From NCBI RefSeq assembly GCF_900110765.1, contig NZ_FOEO01000045.1:1-43359 (forward strand): a stretch of 43,359 nucleotides of DNA. Direction: 5' to 3'. Below, one piece after another: positions 26,922-35,930 of the stretch. Source of the stretch: Pseudomonas sp. NFACC02 (GTDB lineage Bacteria > Pseudomonadota > Gammaproteobacteria > Pseudomonadales > Pseudomonadaceae). A model generated the notes under the pieces. The model ran no database searches and was not told the origin of the DNA. It worked only from the letters and a program-made list of their open reading frames with translations. Numbering within the stretch: position 1 is the stretch's first letter; every line of letters starts with the position of its first letter. Made by a program: the position numbers and the translations under genes.

Positions 26922-27080
26922 GTTGGCGGGTGCCAGATTGAGAGGCGGTGACGATTTTACGTGGGTTTTCGCGTAAAAAACTGATTGACTCCCGCGATCG
27001 GCGGGGAACCCATCGCGAAATCGGTGAGTGCGGTGCCACTGTCACACCGCATTTACCAAATGTACGACTGCTGCGCAGCC

Positions 27081-27107
27081 GATCGCGGGACAAGCCACGC
27101 TCCTACA
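27081..27107 (-). repeat. Single REP-like repeat
   Basis: GATCGCGGGACAAGCCACGC followed by TCCTACA is one complete half of the REP doublets at 22914 and 35785, here without its inverted partner. It sits 17 bp after the stop of the YdiY-type gene. Confidence 0.8.
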
Positions 27108-27123
27108 TTGAAAACGTGTCGTT

Positions 27124-28131
27124 TTACCAGGCGACACCGAAACCGGCGGTGTAACGGGTCTTGTCCAGATCGCCATCGTCAGAACCGCTGATGACGTTCT
27201 TCTCGGCCTTGAGGTTGAGCGATGCCCACTCGGTGACCTTGTAACGCAGACCGATTTCCGTATCCAGGCTGTAATCCGCCACGCCGCTGATGGGCTTGCC
27301 GAGTTCGCCGTTGGTGAAGAACTCTACCTTCTTGCCGATCAGGTAGCGGTTGTAGTCCCACGTACCGGAAATCGAGTAGAAGTTGTCTTTCTCATTATTG
27401 GAATATTCGAAGTCAGTGCGGTTAAGCAGTGTACCGACCTTGAAAGCGCCCAATTCGTCGTCCCAGAACTGATAACCCGGACCGGTACCGACCGTGCGCT
27501 GACGGCGCAAATCTTCGACGTTGTCATGCTTGTAGGTGAACCGGCCATCCCAGAACCACTTGTCAGTAATGAAGCGGTCGATGGAATACTCGGCTTGCCA
27601 GTTGTCGATGGTGGTGTCTTCGTCCTGCGTCTCGCGGTTGTACTCACCCTCGGCGTTGTGACGCCACTTGCCATGGGTGGCCGAGGTCTTGAACGCGATG
27701 TTGTAGTCATCGGTGTCTTTGTCGGCTCGCTGGAAGTCCAGGGCGGCATCGATATTGCCCTTCCAGACCAGATCGGTGACGACCGGCTTGGGCTTCATGA
27801 TCTGCTGGATGCTCGCCAGATCGACGGTCTTCGGTGCGTCGCCGTTGGCCAGCGTCACCTTGCCATCGTCGGCGGGCTGCAGCGATTTGGAAATCTCGCC
27901 GTTGTAGGCGTCTTGCTTGACCAGCAGATGCTGATCGCTTTCCAGTGTCTTGACTTCCTTCCAGTCCAAAGGAATGTCGCCTGCGTATTTGGTATTGAGC
28001 AGTAACTTCCCGCCGTCGAAGACTTTGATGGTCCCGGTCAGCTTGTCACCGTTCTTCAACCAGACGGTGTCGGCGAGCAAAGGAGTGGAAGCACTGGTAA
28101 TGGCAAGGCACAGCAGGGTTCTGGACAACAT
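27124..28131 (-). CDS. YdiY/DUF481-family outer-membrane beta-barrel protein
   Basis: A 335-residue exported protein. The signal peptide MLSRTLLCLAITSASTPLLA probably ends after LLA-D. The first third (DTVWLKNGDKLTGTIKVFDG) is the short beta domain common in DUF481 proteins. The last two thirds are alternating polar/aromatic strands ending in an aromatic (TAGFGVAW), typical of an outer-membrane barrel. Related E. coli YdiY is acid-inducible with no known function. I chose ATG 28131 as the one giving a proper signal peptide; no strong ribosome site is visible, so the start is uncertain. It is monocistronic. Confidence 0.82.
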   Translation of the reverse strand: MLSRTLLCLAITSASTPLLADTVWLKNGDKLTGTIKVFDGGKLLLNTKYAGDIPLDWKEVKTLESDQHLLVKQDAYNGEISKSLQPADDGKVTLANGDAPKTVDLASIQQIMKPKPVVTDLVWKGNIDAALDFQRADKDTDDYNIAFKTSATHGKWRHNAEGEYNRETQDEDTTIDNWQAEYSIDRFITDKWFWDGRFTYKHDNVEDLRRQRTVGTGPGYQFWDDELGAFKVGTLLNRTDFEYSNNEKDNFYSISGTWDYNRYLIGKKVEFFTNGELGKPISGVADYSLDTEIGLRYKVTEWASLNLKAEKNVISGSDDGDLDKTRYTAGFGVAW

Positions 28132-28290
28132 AAGCAACGACAACGCTCTGGTTTGCGGAAAACGGGCATTATCCTGTCGGATAACGTCGAGGCAATCCAA
28201 GGACCGCCGACACAGGTATCACTGACCGTAGGAAGTTTCCCTAGTTCCTTATCGAAAATTCCCGCCGGTCCAACAAACAGGAACGAATGC

Positions 28291-28659
28291 GTGATCGAAC
28301 ACTCTCTGGCACCGGACGACCCCACCGGGCTTTCTCCCTCAGAGGCACGGCGCACGGCGCTTTACCTGACATTGCATCAAGTGCCTGAAGGCAAAGTGGT
28401 CAGTTATGGTCAATTGGCTGAACTGGCGGGTTTAGGACGAGCGGCACGCTTTGTAGGCAGGACCTTGAGCCAGTTGCCCGACGGCAGCACGCTGCCCTGG
28501 CACAGGGTACTCGGCGCCGGCGGAAAGCTGAGCCTTGCGGCGGGAACCGTGTCGGGTGAAGAACAAAGGGCCCGATTGCGCGCCGAAGGGGTGACCATCC
28601 GTAACAATCGTGTGGATATGACGCGTCATGGCTGGCGCCCGACAGAGCACAACGGTTAG
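28291..28659 (+). CDS. Alkyltransferase-like DNA repair protein (ATL)
   Basis: A 122-residue protein of the MGMT C-terminal DNA-binding fold. The methyl-acceptor motif PCHRV reads PWHRV here, with Trp70 in place of the catalytic Cys, which defines ATL proteins. The Arg finger is in GRAARFVGRTL (Arg53). ATLs bind O6-alkylguanine without repairing it and hand it to nucleotide excision repair. I chose GTG 28291; the longer frame to 28153 overlaps the promoter of the divergent barrel gene, and no in-frame ATG exists nearby. ampG starts 42 bp downstream and may be cotranscribed. Confidence 0.87.
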   Translation: MIEHSLAPDDPTGLSPSEARRTALYLTLHQVPEGKVVSYGQLAELAGLGRAARFVGRTLSQLPDGSTLPWHRVLGAGGKLSLAAGTVSGEEQRARLRAEGVTIRNNRVDMTRHGWRPTEHNG

Positions 28660-28701
28660 AGTGCGCGCTTTGTTTACGTAACCTGAGGCAGATTCCAGCC
28701 C

Positions 28702-30261
28702 ATGCCCCGCAAAACCTGGCGCGCCGCGCTCGCCGCATATGCCAGCCCCTCCACGTTAGTGCTGTTGTTGCTCGGCTTCGCTGCGGGCATGCCTTATATG
28801 TTGGTGTTTTCCACGCTGTCGGTCTGGCTTCGTGAAGCCGGTGTCGCACGGGAAACCATCGGCTATGCCAGCCTGATCGGCCTCGCCTATGCCTTTAAAT
28901 GGGTATGGTCGCCGTTGCTCGATCAATGGCGCCTGCCGCTACTTGGAAAACTGGGACGGCGGCGTTCCTGGCTGGTGCTGTCTCAGACGCTGGTGACACT
29001 CGGGCTGATCGGCATGGGCTTCTGCGACCCGCAGCAGCATTTGTCGTGGCTGATTGCAATTGCGGTGGTGGTGGCCTTCTCGTCCGCCACCCAGGACATC
29101 GCCATCGACGCCTACCGCCTCGAGATTGCCTCCGACAGCCAGCAGGCCACGCTCGCCGCCAGCTACATGGCGGGTTACCGCGTTGCCGCCCTGCTCGCCA
29201 CCGCCGGTGCCCTGTATTTCGCCGAAGGCTTCGGCTCCACGGGCTTCGCCTATAAACACTCGGCCTGGACCGGCACCTACGTGCTGTTCGGTCTGTTGAT
29301 GCTTCCTGCGCTGATCACCACGCTGATCATGCGCGAACCCGCCGTGCCGCTGCGTACGCAGCTCTCGGCGGCACGCTACGGCTTCGTTCATCAACTCGCC
29401 TCGGTGTTCGTGCTGATCATCCTGCTGGTGTCGGTGCCGGCGATGTTCACCCAGCTGTACAACACCGATTTCGCCAGCGTGCTGTTCGAAGGCACCACCT
29501 GGAAAAGTCTGCTGATGGAAGACCGTGCTTTCCTGCGCGCCATTCTCTACACGCTGCTCACCGCCGCCTGCCTGTCGTCCATGGGCCGTCGTGGCCTGGC
29601 ACCGGTCCTGACGCCGATCAACGACTTCATCCTGCGGTATCGCTGGCAGGCCTTTCTGCTGCTGGGGCTGATCGCCACCTATCGCATGTCCGATACGGTC
29701 ATGGGCGTAATGGCCAACGTGTTCTACATCGATCAGGGCTTTACCAAAGATCAGATCGCCAGTGTGAGCAAGCTCTTCGGCCTGGTAATGACACTGGTCG
29801 GTGCGGCGTTCGGCGGTCTGGCCATTGTCCGCTTCGGCATCCTGCCCATCTTGTTCATCGGGGGCGCGACGTCAGCGGCGACCAACCTGTTGTTCCTGAT
29901 GCTGGCCGACATGGGCCCGAATCTTAAGATGCTGATCGTCACGATCTCGCTGGATAACTTCAGCTCGGGCCTGGCGACCTCGGCATTTGTCGCCTACCTG
30001 TCCAGCCTGACCAACCTCAAGTTCTCGGCCACACAGTACGCGTTGCTGAGTTCGATCATGCTGCTGTTACCGCGCCTGATCGGCGGGTACTCAGGGGTGA
30101 TGGTGGAGAAACTCGGTTACCACAACTTCTTTCTCGCGACCGCGCTGATGGGCGTACCCACCCTGTTCATGATCGCCCTGCACTGGGTGCAGGAAGCGCG
30201 CAAGGAGAAGCGCGACGAGCAACAGCCCCCCGTTGAAACGCAAGTGAGCGAACAGCCGTAA
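28702..30261 (+). CDS. ampG: AmpG muropeptide permease
   Basis: A 519-residue major-facilitator transporter with about 12-14 TM helices. AmpG features include SPSTLVLLLLGFAAGMPYML near the N-terminus, the WSPLLDQWRLP loop with GRRRSW, and SSATQDIAIDAYRLE. It imports anhydro-muropeptides from the periplasm during wall recycling and thereby supplies the AmpR signal for beta-lactamase induction. The charged C-terminal tail (KEKRDEQQPP) is cytoplasmic. It is convergent with mscS, and a shared terminator lies between them. Confidence 0.93.
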   Translation: MPRKTWRAALAAYASPSTLVLLLLGFAAGMPYMLVFSTLSVWLREAGVARETIGYASLIGLAYAFKWVWSPLLDQWRLPLLGKLGRRRSWLVLSQTLVTLGLIGMGFCDPQQHLSWLIAIAVVVAFSSATQDIAIDAYRLEIASDSQQATLAASYMAGYRVAALLATAGALYFAEGFGSTGFAYKHSAWTGTYVLFGLLMLPALITTLIMREPAVPLRTQLSAARYGFVHQLASVFVLIILLVSVPAMFTQLYNTDFASVLFEGTTWKSLLMEDRAFLRAILYTLLTAACLSSMGRRGLAPVLTPINDFILRYRWQAFLLLGLIATYRMSDTVMGVMANVFYIDQGFTKDQIASVSKLFGLVMTLVGAAFGGLAIVRFGILPILFIGGATSAATNLLFLMLADMGPNLKMLIVTISLDNFSSGLATSAFVAYLSSLTNLKFSATQYALLSSIMLLLPRLIGGYSGVMVEKLGYHNFFLATALMGVPTLFMIALHWVQEARKEKRDEQQPPVETQVSEQP

Positions 30262-30281
30262 CTTCGTGATTCGCTGACCCA

Positions 30282-30376
30282 TTGCAGGAGCGGCGATGGC
30301 GGTGTGTCAGGCGATGCCCGTGATTCAGGTGTACCGCAATCGTCGGATGCGGCCCAGACCAAGCCCGCTCCTGTAA
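30282..30376. repeat. Degenerate REP doublet
   Basis: TTGCAGGAGCGG at 30282-30293 and CCCGCTCCTGTAA at 30363-30375 are inverted variants of the REP arms, with an unrelated centre. It fills the 3' side of the ampG-mscS gap. Confidence 0.6.
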
Positions 30377-30403
30377 TGACTCTTGCTGTCCCGACACCCA
30401 ACA

Positions 30404-30436
30404 AAAAGCCCCGGACTGTGACGAGCCGGGGCTTTT
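30404..30436. terminator. Bidirectional terminator between ampG and mscS
   Basis: AAAAGCCCCGG (30404-30414) pairs perfectly with CCGGGGCTTTT (30426-30436), an 11-bp stem with A/T flanks on both sides that suits the convergent genes. Confidence 0.9.
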
Positions 30437-30455
30437 GTCGTTTCAGCAGCCTTGA

Positions 30456-31316
30456 TCAGCGCTGTGTAACGGGCTCCTGGTGCTCCTGCACGACGCGCAC
30501 CACGCGCTGTGGGAACGGGATGTCGATGTTCGCAGCGCGCAGGCGATCGCGGATCTCGGCATTGAAGCGGTTGGACACCTCACCGAAGTCCCCGGTCTTG
30601 GTCCAGACCCGCAATGACACCGTGATTGAACTGTCGCCCAATGCGGCCACCACGGCCTGCGGCGCCGGGTCTTGCAGCACACGGGGATCGTCGGCCATGT
30701 CCATCAACACTTGCAGCGCCTGCTTGAGGTCCGCGTCGTAATCGATGCCCACATCAAAGGTGATCTTGCGGGTCGGCTGACGGTTGGTGTTGGTGATGAT
30801 GCCGTTGGACAGGTTGCCATTGGGCAGGATCACCGTTTTGTTGTCGCCGGTGCGAATGATCGTGTGGAAGATCTGAATACTGTCCACGGTGCCCGACACG
30901 CCTTGCGCTTCGATCCAGTCACCGATGCGAAACGGGCGAAACAGCAGAATCAGCACGCCACCCGCGAAGTTCGCCAGGCTGCCCTGCAACGCCAGACCGA
31001 TGGCCAGGCCGGCCGCACCGATGGCTGCAACGAACGACGTGGTCTCGACGCCAATCATCGATGCGACGCTGACGATCAGCAGAATCTTCAGAATGATGTT
31101 GGCCAGACTGCTGATGAAGCCTTGCAGCGCCAAGTCAACGTGACGGAGCGCCAACAGTGCGCCCACCTTGCTGGTCAGTTTATTGATCAGCCACCAGCCC
31201 ACCAGCAACACCACGAGTGCCAACAGGACTTTGCTGCCGTACTGCATGACCATGGGAAGCCAGGCCTGGGAAGCCTTGACCAGGTGATCGACCTGGCCGT
31301 TCAAATCCAAATCCAT
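30456..31316 (-). CDS. mscS: Small-conductance mechanosensitive channel MscS
   Basis: A 286-residue channel subunit, the usual MscS length. TM1 is at about 28-50, TM2 at about 63-85, and the pore helix TM3 is AAIGAAGLAIGLALQGSLAN followed by FAGGVLILLFRPFRIGDWIE, with the Gly/Ala pattern of MscS. The cytoplasmic vestibule follows. Seven subunits form the hypo-osmotic release valve. GAGGAG precedes the ATG. It lies downstream of yajQ on the same strand, with a long hairpin in the 134-bp gap. Confidence 0.95.
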   Translation of the reverse strand: MDLDLNGQVDHLVKASQAWLPMVMQYGSKVLLALVVLLVGWWLINKLTSKVGALLALRHVDLALQGFISSLANIILKILLIVSVASMIGVETTSFVAAIGAAGLAIGLALQGSLANFAGGVLILLFRPFRIGDWIEAQGVSGTVDSIQIFHTIIRTGDNKTVILPNGNLSNGIITNTNRQPTRKITFDVGIDYDADLKQALQVLMDMADDPRVLQDPAPQAVVAALGDSSITVSLRVWTKTGDFGEVSNRFNAEIRDRLRAANIDIPFPQRVVRVVQEHQEPVTQR

Positions 31317-31348
31317 TCATTTCTCCTCGCGGTCGCGAAAACGGAAGA

Positions 31349-31384
31349 CTGAAACGACAGCGCTTTACCGCGCCGTCGTTTCAG
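31349..31384 (-). terminator. Long hairpin between yajQ and mscS
   Basis: CTGAAACGAC (31349-31358) and GTCGTTTCAG (31375-31384) are perfect complements, and GCGC/GCGC extends the stem inward past one A-C mismatch to a six-base loop. On the minus strand a short TCTTCCGTTTT follows. It could end the yajQ message or regulate mscS, whose ATG is 33 bp beyond. Confidence 0.5.
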
Positions 31385-31450
31385 CGGGACCTGCACTCGG
31401 ACGCGCACAACCCCTTCGGGTTCCCCACGCAGAGGCAAATCAGGACGCGA

Positions 31451-31936
31451 TCAGTCGCGGAAATTGTTGAATTGCAGCGGCATGCCGAACTCTTTGGCAC
31501 GCAGGGCCGCAATGGCTTCCTGCAGGTCATCACGCTTCTTGCCGGTCACACGCACCTGCTCACCCTGGATGGCGGCCTGAACCTTGAGCTTGGCGTCTTT
31601 GATATGAGCGACGATCTTCTTCGCCAGCTCCTTGTCGATCCCTTCTTTGAGGATCGCTTCCTGCTTCATCACTTTGCCAGACGGATAGGCATCCTTCACC
31701 TCCAGGCACTGCACGTCGATCTTGCGCTTGATCAGCGCCAGCTTGAGGATCTCGATCATCGCTTCGAGCTGGAACTCGGCTTCGGCGGTCAGGTTGACGG
31801 TGAGTTCCTTTTCCTTGAACTCGAAGCTGCCTTTGCCTTTGAGGTCGTAGCGGCGGTCCAGCTCCTTGATCGCGTTGTCGACGGCATTCGTGACTTCGTG
31901 TTTATCCAGTTCGGACACTACGTCGAACGAGGGCAT
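31451..31936 (-). CDS. yajQ: YajQ-family nucleotide-binding protein
   Basis: A 161-residue cytoplasmic protein starting MPSFDVVSELDKHEVTNAVD; GGAGAA precedes ATG 31936. YajQ is two ferredoxin-like domains that bind nucleotides, and in Pseudomonas and Xanthomonas relatives bind c-di-GMP and act as effectors with transcription factors. Conserved segments such as VRVTGKKRDDLQEAIAAL and the C-terminal FNNFRD are present. Full length. It is divergent from panE. Confidence 0.95.
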   Translation of the reverse strand: MPSFDVVSELDKHEVTNAVDNAIKELDRRYDLKGKGSFEFKEKELTVNLTAEAEFQLEAMIEILKLALIKRKIDVQCLEVKDAYPSGKVMKQEAILKEGIDKELAKKIVAHIKDAKLKVQAAIQGEQVRVTGKKRDDLQEAIAALRAKEFGMPLQFNNFRD

Positions 31937-32108
31937 GTAGATTCTCCAATTGATACGGCGCGGCTCGACATGGAAATGGAGCACGCCTGACTTGACGGTA
32001 TGAAAGCCCGCTCATTATAACGAGACTTTTCCCCCATTCATGTGAGCCTGCGGTGTCGATTTTGTTTTCCCTCTTACCCATGCTCACCGACCTGCGGCGC
32101 GACGTCTC

Positions 32109-33029
32109 TTGAATACAACCCTTTGGCACATCCTTGGCGCCGGGAGCCTGGGCAGTTTGTGGGCGACAAGGCTCGCGCGCGCGGGGCTGCCGGTGCGGCT
32201 GATCCTGCGTGATGCCACGCGCCTCGGTGCGTATGCAAGCAAGGGCGGCCTGACGCTCAATGAGCAAGGACAACACCTGACGCTGGATATCCCGGCACAG
32301 ACCGTCGACGACGATGAGCCGATCCAGCGTCTGCTGGTGGCCTGCAAGGCGTACGATGCCGAACGCGCCGTGAAGAGCATTGCGCCGCGACTCAAAGCTG
32401 GCGCCGAGCTTCTGCTGCTGCAAAACGGGCTCGGCAGCCAGGACGCTGTCGCCGGGCTTGTCCCGCACGTGCGGTGCATATTCGTTTCCAGCACCGAAGG
32501 GGCGTTTCGGGATGCAGACTTCAGCGTGGTGTTCGCCGGGAAGGGCTTCAATTGGCTCGGCGATACGCAGAACGGCGCCGCCCCCCACTGGCTCGATGAA
32601 CTGAGCCTTGCAGGCATTCCACACCAATGGTCTTCGGACATTCTCGACCGGCTGTGGCGCAAGCTCGCGCTGAACTGCGCGATCAATCCGCTGACGGTGC
32701 TGCACGAATGCCGCAACGGTGACCTGCTGCAGCACCGCGAAGAAGTCGACGCGTTGTGCGACGAACTGGTTCAGGTGCTGAAAACCTGCGGCCAGCCAGA
32801 GGCCGCGATCGGATTACACGCTGAAGTGAAACGGGTCATCCAGGCCACGGCCGCCAACTACTCGTCGATGTATCAGGATGTCGCGCAAGGTCGACGAACA
32901 GAAATCAGCTATTTGCTCGGTCACGTCTGCAACGTCGCCCGACAACACAAGTGCCACGCGCCCGGCCTGAACCGGATACGCGAACAATTGATCGATCATC
33001 TGCACGCCCGGGGCCTACCGGGCTACTAG
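32109..33029 (+). CDS. panE: 2-dehydropantoate 2-reductase (ketopantoate reductase)
   Basis: A 306-residue NADPH-dependent reductase that makes pantoate for coenzyme A. The N-terminal Rossmann motif is LGAGSLG. The catalytic Lys is in the segment DRLWRKLALNCAINPLT, and the C-terminal helical domain is complete. The start is TTG at 32109, as no in-frame ATG exists before the glycine motif and the known start in relatives lies here; the ribosome site is weak. Divergent yajQ lies 172 bp upstream, and a sensor kinase follows on the same strand. Confidence 0.9.
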   Translation: MNTTLWHILGAGSLGSLWATRLARAGLPVRLILRDATRLGAYASKGGLTLNEQGQHLTLDIPAQTVDDDEPIQRLLVACKAYDAERAVKSIAPRLKAGAELLLLQNGLGSQDAVAGLVPHVRCIFVSSTEGAFRDADFSVVFAGKGFNWLGDTQNGAAPHWLDELSLAGIPHQWSSDILDRLWRKLALNCAINPLTVLHECRNGDLLQHREEVDALCDELVQVLKTCGQPEAAIGLHAEVKRVIQATAANYSSMYQDVAQGRRTEISYLLGHVCNVARQHKCHAPGLNRIREQLIDHLHARGLPGY

Positions 33030-33143
33030 CAGCGGATACCGGACTGCAACCGGGAGCGCGTCAAACCATTTCAAAGGTTCGGGTTTGCGCAGGGCCCGAA
33101 CAGCGCTAACCTGCCTGTTCCTCATTCGCCAGTGACTTTGACA

Positions 33144-35192
33144 ATGCCATTGCGCCAGCGCCTCGAAAACCTGCCGGTCGGCCAGAAGCTGTTGGCTGCG
33201 CTGCTGGTCCTGTTGACCACCGTTCTGCTGGTCGCCAACCTGACGTTCATCAGCGCCGCCTATTACATTTCTCAGGAAGCCATGGCGCCTCAGGCGTTGC
33301 AGACCATTGGCCGACTGATCAGCAACCCTGGCCTGTCCGAGCAGGCCTTGTCGTCACCTTACAACGCTCAGGCGCTGCTCAAGGAGCTGAAAAATTACAC
33401 CCCGTTGCGTGCCGCTGCCGTGTACGACACCAACGGCAATCGGCTGGCCCAGGTTCAACAAGGCGACAAGCTCCGGTTGCCGGACCATTACCGCAATCTT
33501 GAAAGTTGGCGCATCACCGAGTTTCGCAACACCCAGGTCATTCCCGTCTCCAAACCGGGGCAGGCGCCCGGCCATCTGTTGCTGGTCGCCAGCAGCGAAC
33601 TGCCGACCGCCTTCTACACCGGCACGCTGACCGCCAGTCTCGGCATTCTGATCTTCAGCGTGCTGCTGTGGGCAGGCGTGGCGAGGCAGATCCGGCGGTT
33701 CATCACCGAGCCGATCTATCAGTTGGAACAGCTTTCGCGCCGGGTGACCCGGGAAGAGAACTACGCCCTGCGCGCCGGCACCGGTAATCGCGACGAAATC
33801 GGCTCGCTGGCTGAAGCGTTCAATACCATGCTGTCGCGAATAGAAGCCCGCGAGCAGCAACTCAAGCGCGCGCGCGACGAGTCTCAGGAAGCTTACGATC
33901 AGGCGCAGGGGCTCGCCGAAGAAACCCGCCACACCAACCGCAAGCTGGAGCTGGAAGTCCAGGTGCGAAGCAAGATCGAGAAAAAGCTCACCGGCTTTCA
34001 GAACTACCTCAACAGCATCATCGACTCTATGCCCTCGGCCCTGATTGCGCTGGATGAACAGCTCTACGTCACGCAATGGAATCAGGAAGCCGGCGCCCTC
34101 TCCGGCACGCCGCTGGACGAAGCGCTGAACCAGCCGATTTTCCTCGCGTTCCCGCCGATGAAGGCGTTTCTGCCGCAGATCAAACAGACCGTCGAACGCC
34201 ACACCGTGACCAAGATCGAGCGGGTGACGTGGGTCAAGGGGGACGTCAGCCGGCATTACGCGCTGACGTTTTACCCACTGACCGGCGGCGCCGGTCGCGG
34301 CGTGGTGATCCGGATCGACGACATTACCCAGCGCCTGTCGCTGGAAGACATGATGGTGCAATCGGAGAAAATGCTCTCGGTGGGCGGACTCGCGGCGGGC
34401 ATGGCCCACGAAATCAACAACCCGCTGGGCGCGATCATGCACAACGTGCAGAACATTCGACGTCGCCTGTCGCCCGACCTTCCGAAGAACCTGGAACAAG
34501 CCCAGCAGGAAGGCGTGGAACTGAGCGCGGTGAACCAGTACCTCAGCGCGCGAGAAGTGCCGCAGTTACTCGACGGCATCCAACAGGCCGGCGCGCGTGC
34601 GGCCAAAATCGTCAGCCACATGCTCAGCTTCAGCCGCCGCAGTAACCGGCAGATGGCGCCTTGCGATCTGCCCGCACTGATCGATCAGGCCGTGGAAATC
34701 GCCAGCAACGACTTCGACCTGACCATCGGTTTCGACTTCAAGGGTCAAAACATCATTCGTGAGTTCGACCCCAGGCTGGGCCCTGTACCGGGCACCGCCA
34801 ACGAGCTGGAACAAGTCCTGCTCAACCTGCTCAAGAATGCCGCGCAGGCCATTCACCAACGCGAAAACGAAACCGAGCCGGGGCGCATCATTCTGCGCAC
34901 CCGTCTGAATCCGCCATGGGCGGAAATCCAGGTTGAGGACAACGGTATCGGGATGTCCGAAGCCGTGCGCAAACGCACCTTCGAGCCGTTCTTCACGACC
35001 AAGGAGATCGGTCAGGGCACCGGGCTCGGCCTGTCGGTCTCGTATTTCATCATCACCAACAATCACAAGGGCCAGATGGAGGTGCACTCCACCCTCGGCC
35101 AGGGCACCTGCTTCACGTTGCGTCTGCCATTGGCGGGCAACCCGATGAACGTGCCTGCCCCACAGATCATTGGTCAGAACGACCGGGAGTAG
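33144..35192 (+). CDS. PAS-domain sensor histidine kinase
   Basis: A 682-residue inner-membrane kinase from ATG 33144; GTG 33132 would add four residues, and neither has a clear ribosome site. TM1 is at about 15-42, a periplasmic domain follows, TM2 is at about 170-188, then HAMP (about 192-245), a coiled coil (about 246-290), a PAS-like domain (about 295-400), HisKA with MAHEINNPLGAIMHN, and HATPase (NLLKNAAQAI, VEDNGIGM, GQGTGLGLSVS). No response regulator is adjacent, so it is an orphan kinase here. The P. aeruginosa counterpart (PA4398, from memory) affects swarming and biofilm. The cobalamin adenosyltransferase starts 4 bp after its stop. Confidence 0.9.
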   Translation: MPLRQRLENLPVGQKLLAALLVLLTTVLLVANLTFISAAYYISQEAMAPQALQTIGRLISNPGLSEQALSSPYNAQALLKELKNYTPLRAAAVYDTNGNRLAQVQQGDKLRLPDHYRNLESWRITEFRNTQVIPVSKPGQAPGHLLLVASSELPTAFYTGTLTASLGILIFSVLLWAGVARQIRRFITEPIYQLEQLSRRVTREENYALRAGTGNRDEIGSLAEAFNTMLSRIEAREQQLKRARDESQEAYDQAQGLAEETRHTNRKLELEVQVRSKIEKKLTGFQNYLNSIIDSMPSALIALDEQLYVTQWNQEAGALSGTPLDEALNQPIFLAFPPMKAFLPQIKQTVERHTVTKIERVTWVKGDVSRHYALTFYPLTGGAGRGVVIRIDDITQRLSLEDMMVQSEKMLSVGGLAAGMAHEINNPLGAIMHNVQNIRRRLSPDLPKNLEQAQQEGVELSAVNQYLSAREVPQLLDGIQQAGARAAKIVSHMLSFSRRSNRQMAPCDLPALIDQAVEIASNDFDLTIGFDFKGQNIIREFDPRLGPVPGTANELEQVLLNLLKNAAQAIHQRENETEPGRIILRTRLNPPWAEIQVEDNGIGMSEAVRKRTFEPFFTTKEIGQGTGLGLSVSYFIITNNHKGQMEVHSTLGQGTCFTLRLPLAGNPMNVPAPQIIGQNDRE

Positions 35193-35196
35193 AACC

Positions 35197-35775
35197 ATGG
35201 GATTTCGCTTGTCGAAGATTTACACGCGCACGGGCGATACGGGTGAAACCGGCCTGGGTGACGGGCGCCGGGTACCGAAAGACCATCCAAGGGTCGAAGC
35301 CATCGGTGAAGTCGATACCTTGAACAGCCAGTTGGGCCTGTTGCTGGCGGGACTTGCAGGACTCGTCGGTGCGGTGCCCGCGTTCCAGGAAATCATCGAC
35401 GTGCTGGCGCCGTGTCAGCACCGATTGTTCGATCTGGGTGGCGAACTGGCGATGCCGGAGTATCGGGCGTTGAACCCAGCGGAAATCGAGCGGCTGGAAA
35501 CGGCTATCGATCGCTGGAACGAAGAACTCGGGCCACTTGAGAACTTCATCCTGCCGGGCGGCTCGACACTGATCGCCCAGGCCCATGTCTGTCGCAGCCT
35601 GGCGCGCACGGCCGAACGGCGCTGCCAGCACCTGAACGCCGTGGAACCGCTGGCGGGTGTGGGGCTGGCGTACATCAATCGGTTGTCGGATTTGCTGTTC
35701 GTCGCGGCCCGCCTGATCGCCCGCCGGGAAGGTGTTGCGGAGATTTTGTGGGAGCCGGCGAAGAAGCCTGAGTAA
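35197..35775 (+). CDS. PduO-type cob(I)alamin adenosyltransferase
   Basis: A 192-residue enzyme that transfers adenosyl from ATP to cob(I)alamin. The PduO-type signature TRTGDTGETGLGDGRRVPKD is at the N-terminus, and the RSLARTAERR-type ATP/cobalamin segment is near the C-terminus. ATG 35197 follows GGGAG that lies inside the preceding stop region, indicating cotranscription with the kinase. Such genes are often labelled cobO or pduO in Pseudomonas; I leave the symbol open. It is followed by a REP doublet. Confidence 0.93.
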   Translation: MGFRLSKIYTRTGDTGETGLGDGRRVPKDHPRVEAIGEVDTLNSQLGLLLAGLAGLVGAVPAFQEIIDVLAPCQHRLFDLGGELAMPEYRALNPAEIERLETAIDRWNEELGPLENFILPGGSTLIAQAHVCRSLARTAERRCQHLNAVEPLAGVGLAYINRLSDLLFVAARLIARREGVAEILWEPAKKPE

Positions 35776-35784
35776 TCACAACAA

Positions 35785-35920
35785 CTGTAGGAGCGTGGCT
35801 TGTCCCGCGATCTGCCGGGAACCGGCAGCCATCCGGTAAACGCGGTGTGTCCGGCGGACCGAGTTTGCCGGGTTTGCGGCGGGTTCCCCCCCGATCGCGG
35901 GACAAGCCACGCTCCTACAG
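35785..35920. repeat. REP doublet with perfect 28-bp arms
   Basis: CTGTAGGAGCGTGGCTTGTC and its continuation (35785-35812) are exactly complementary to 35893-35920. The 80-bp centre differs from the other doublets except for the CTGCCGGGAACCGGCAG hairpin. It occupies the gap between the convergent adenosyltransferase and Nudix genes and may act as their shared 3' structure. Confidence 0.9.
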
Positions 35921-35930
35921 GTGGTTCATG

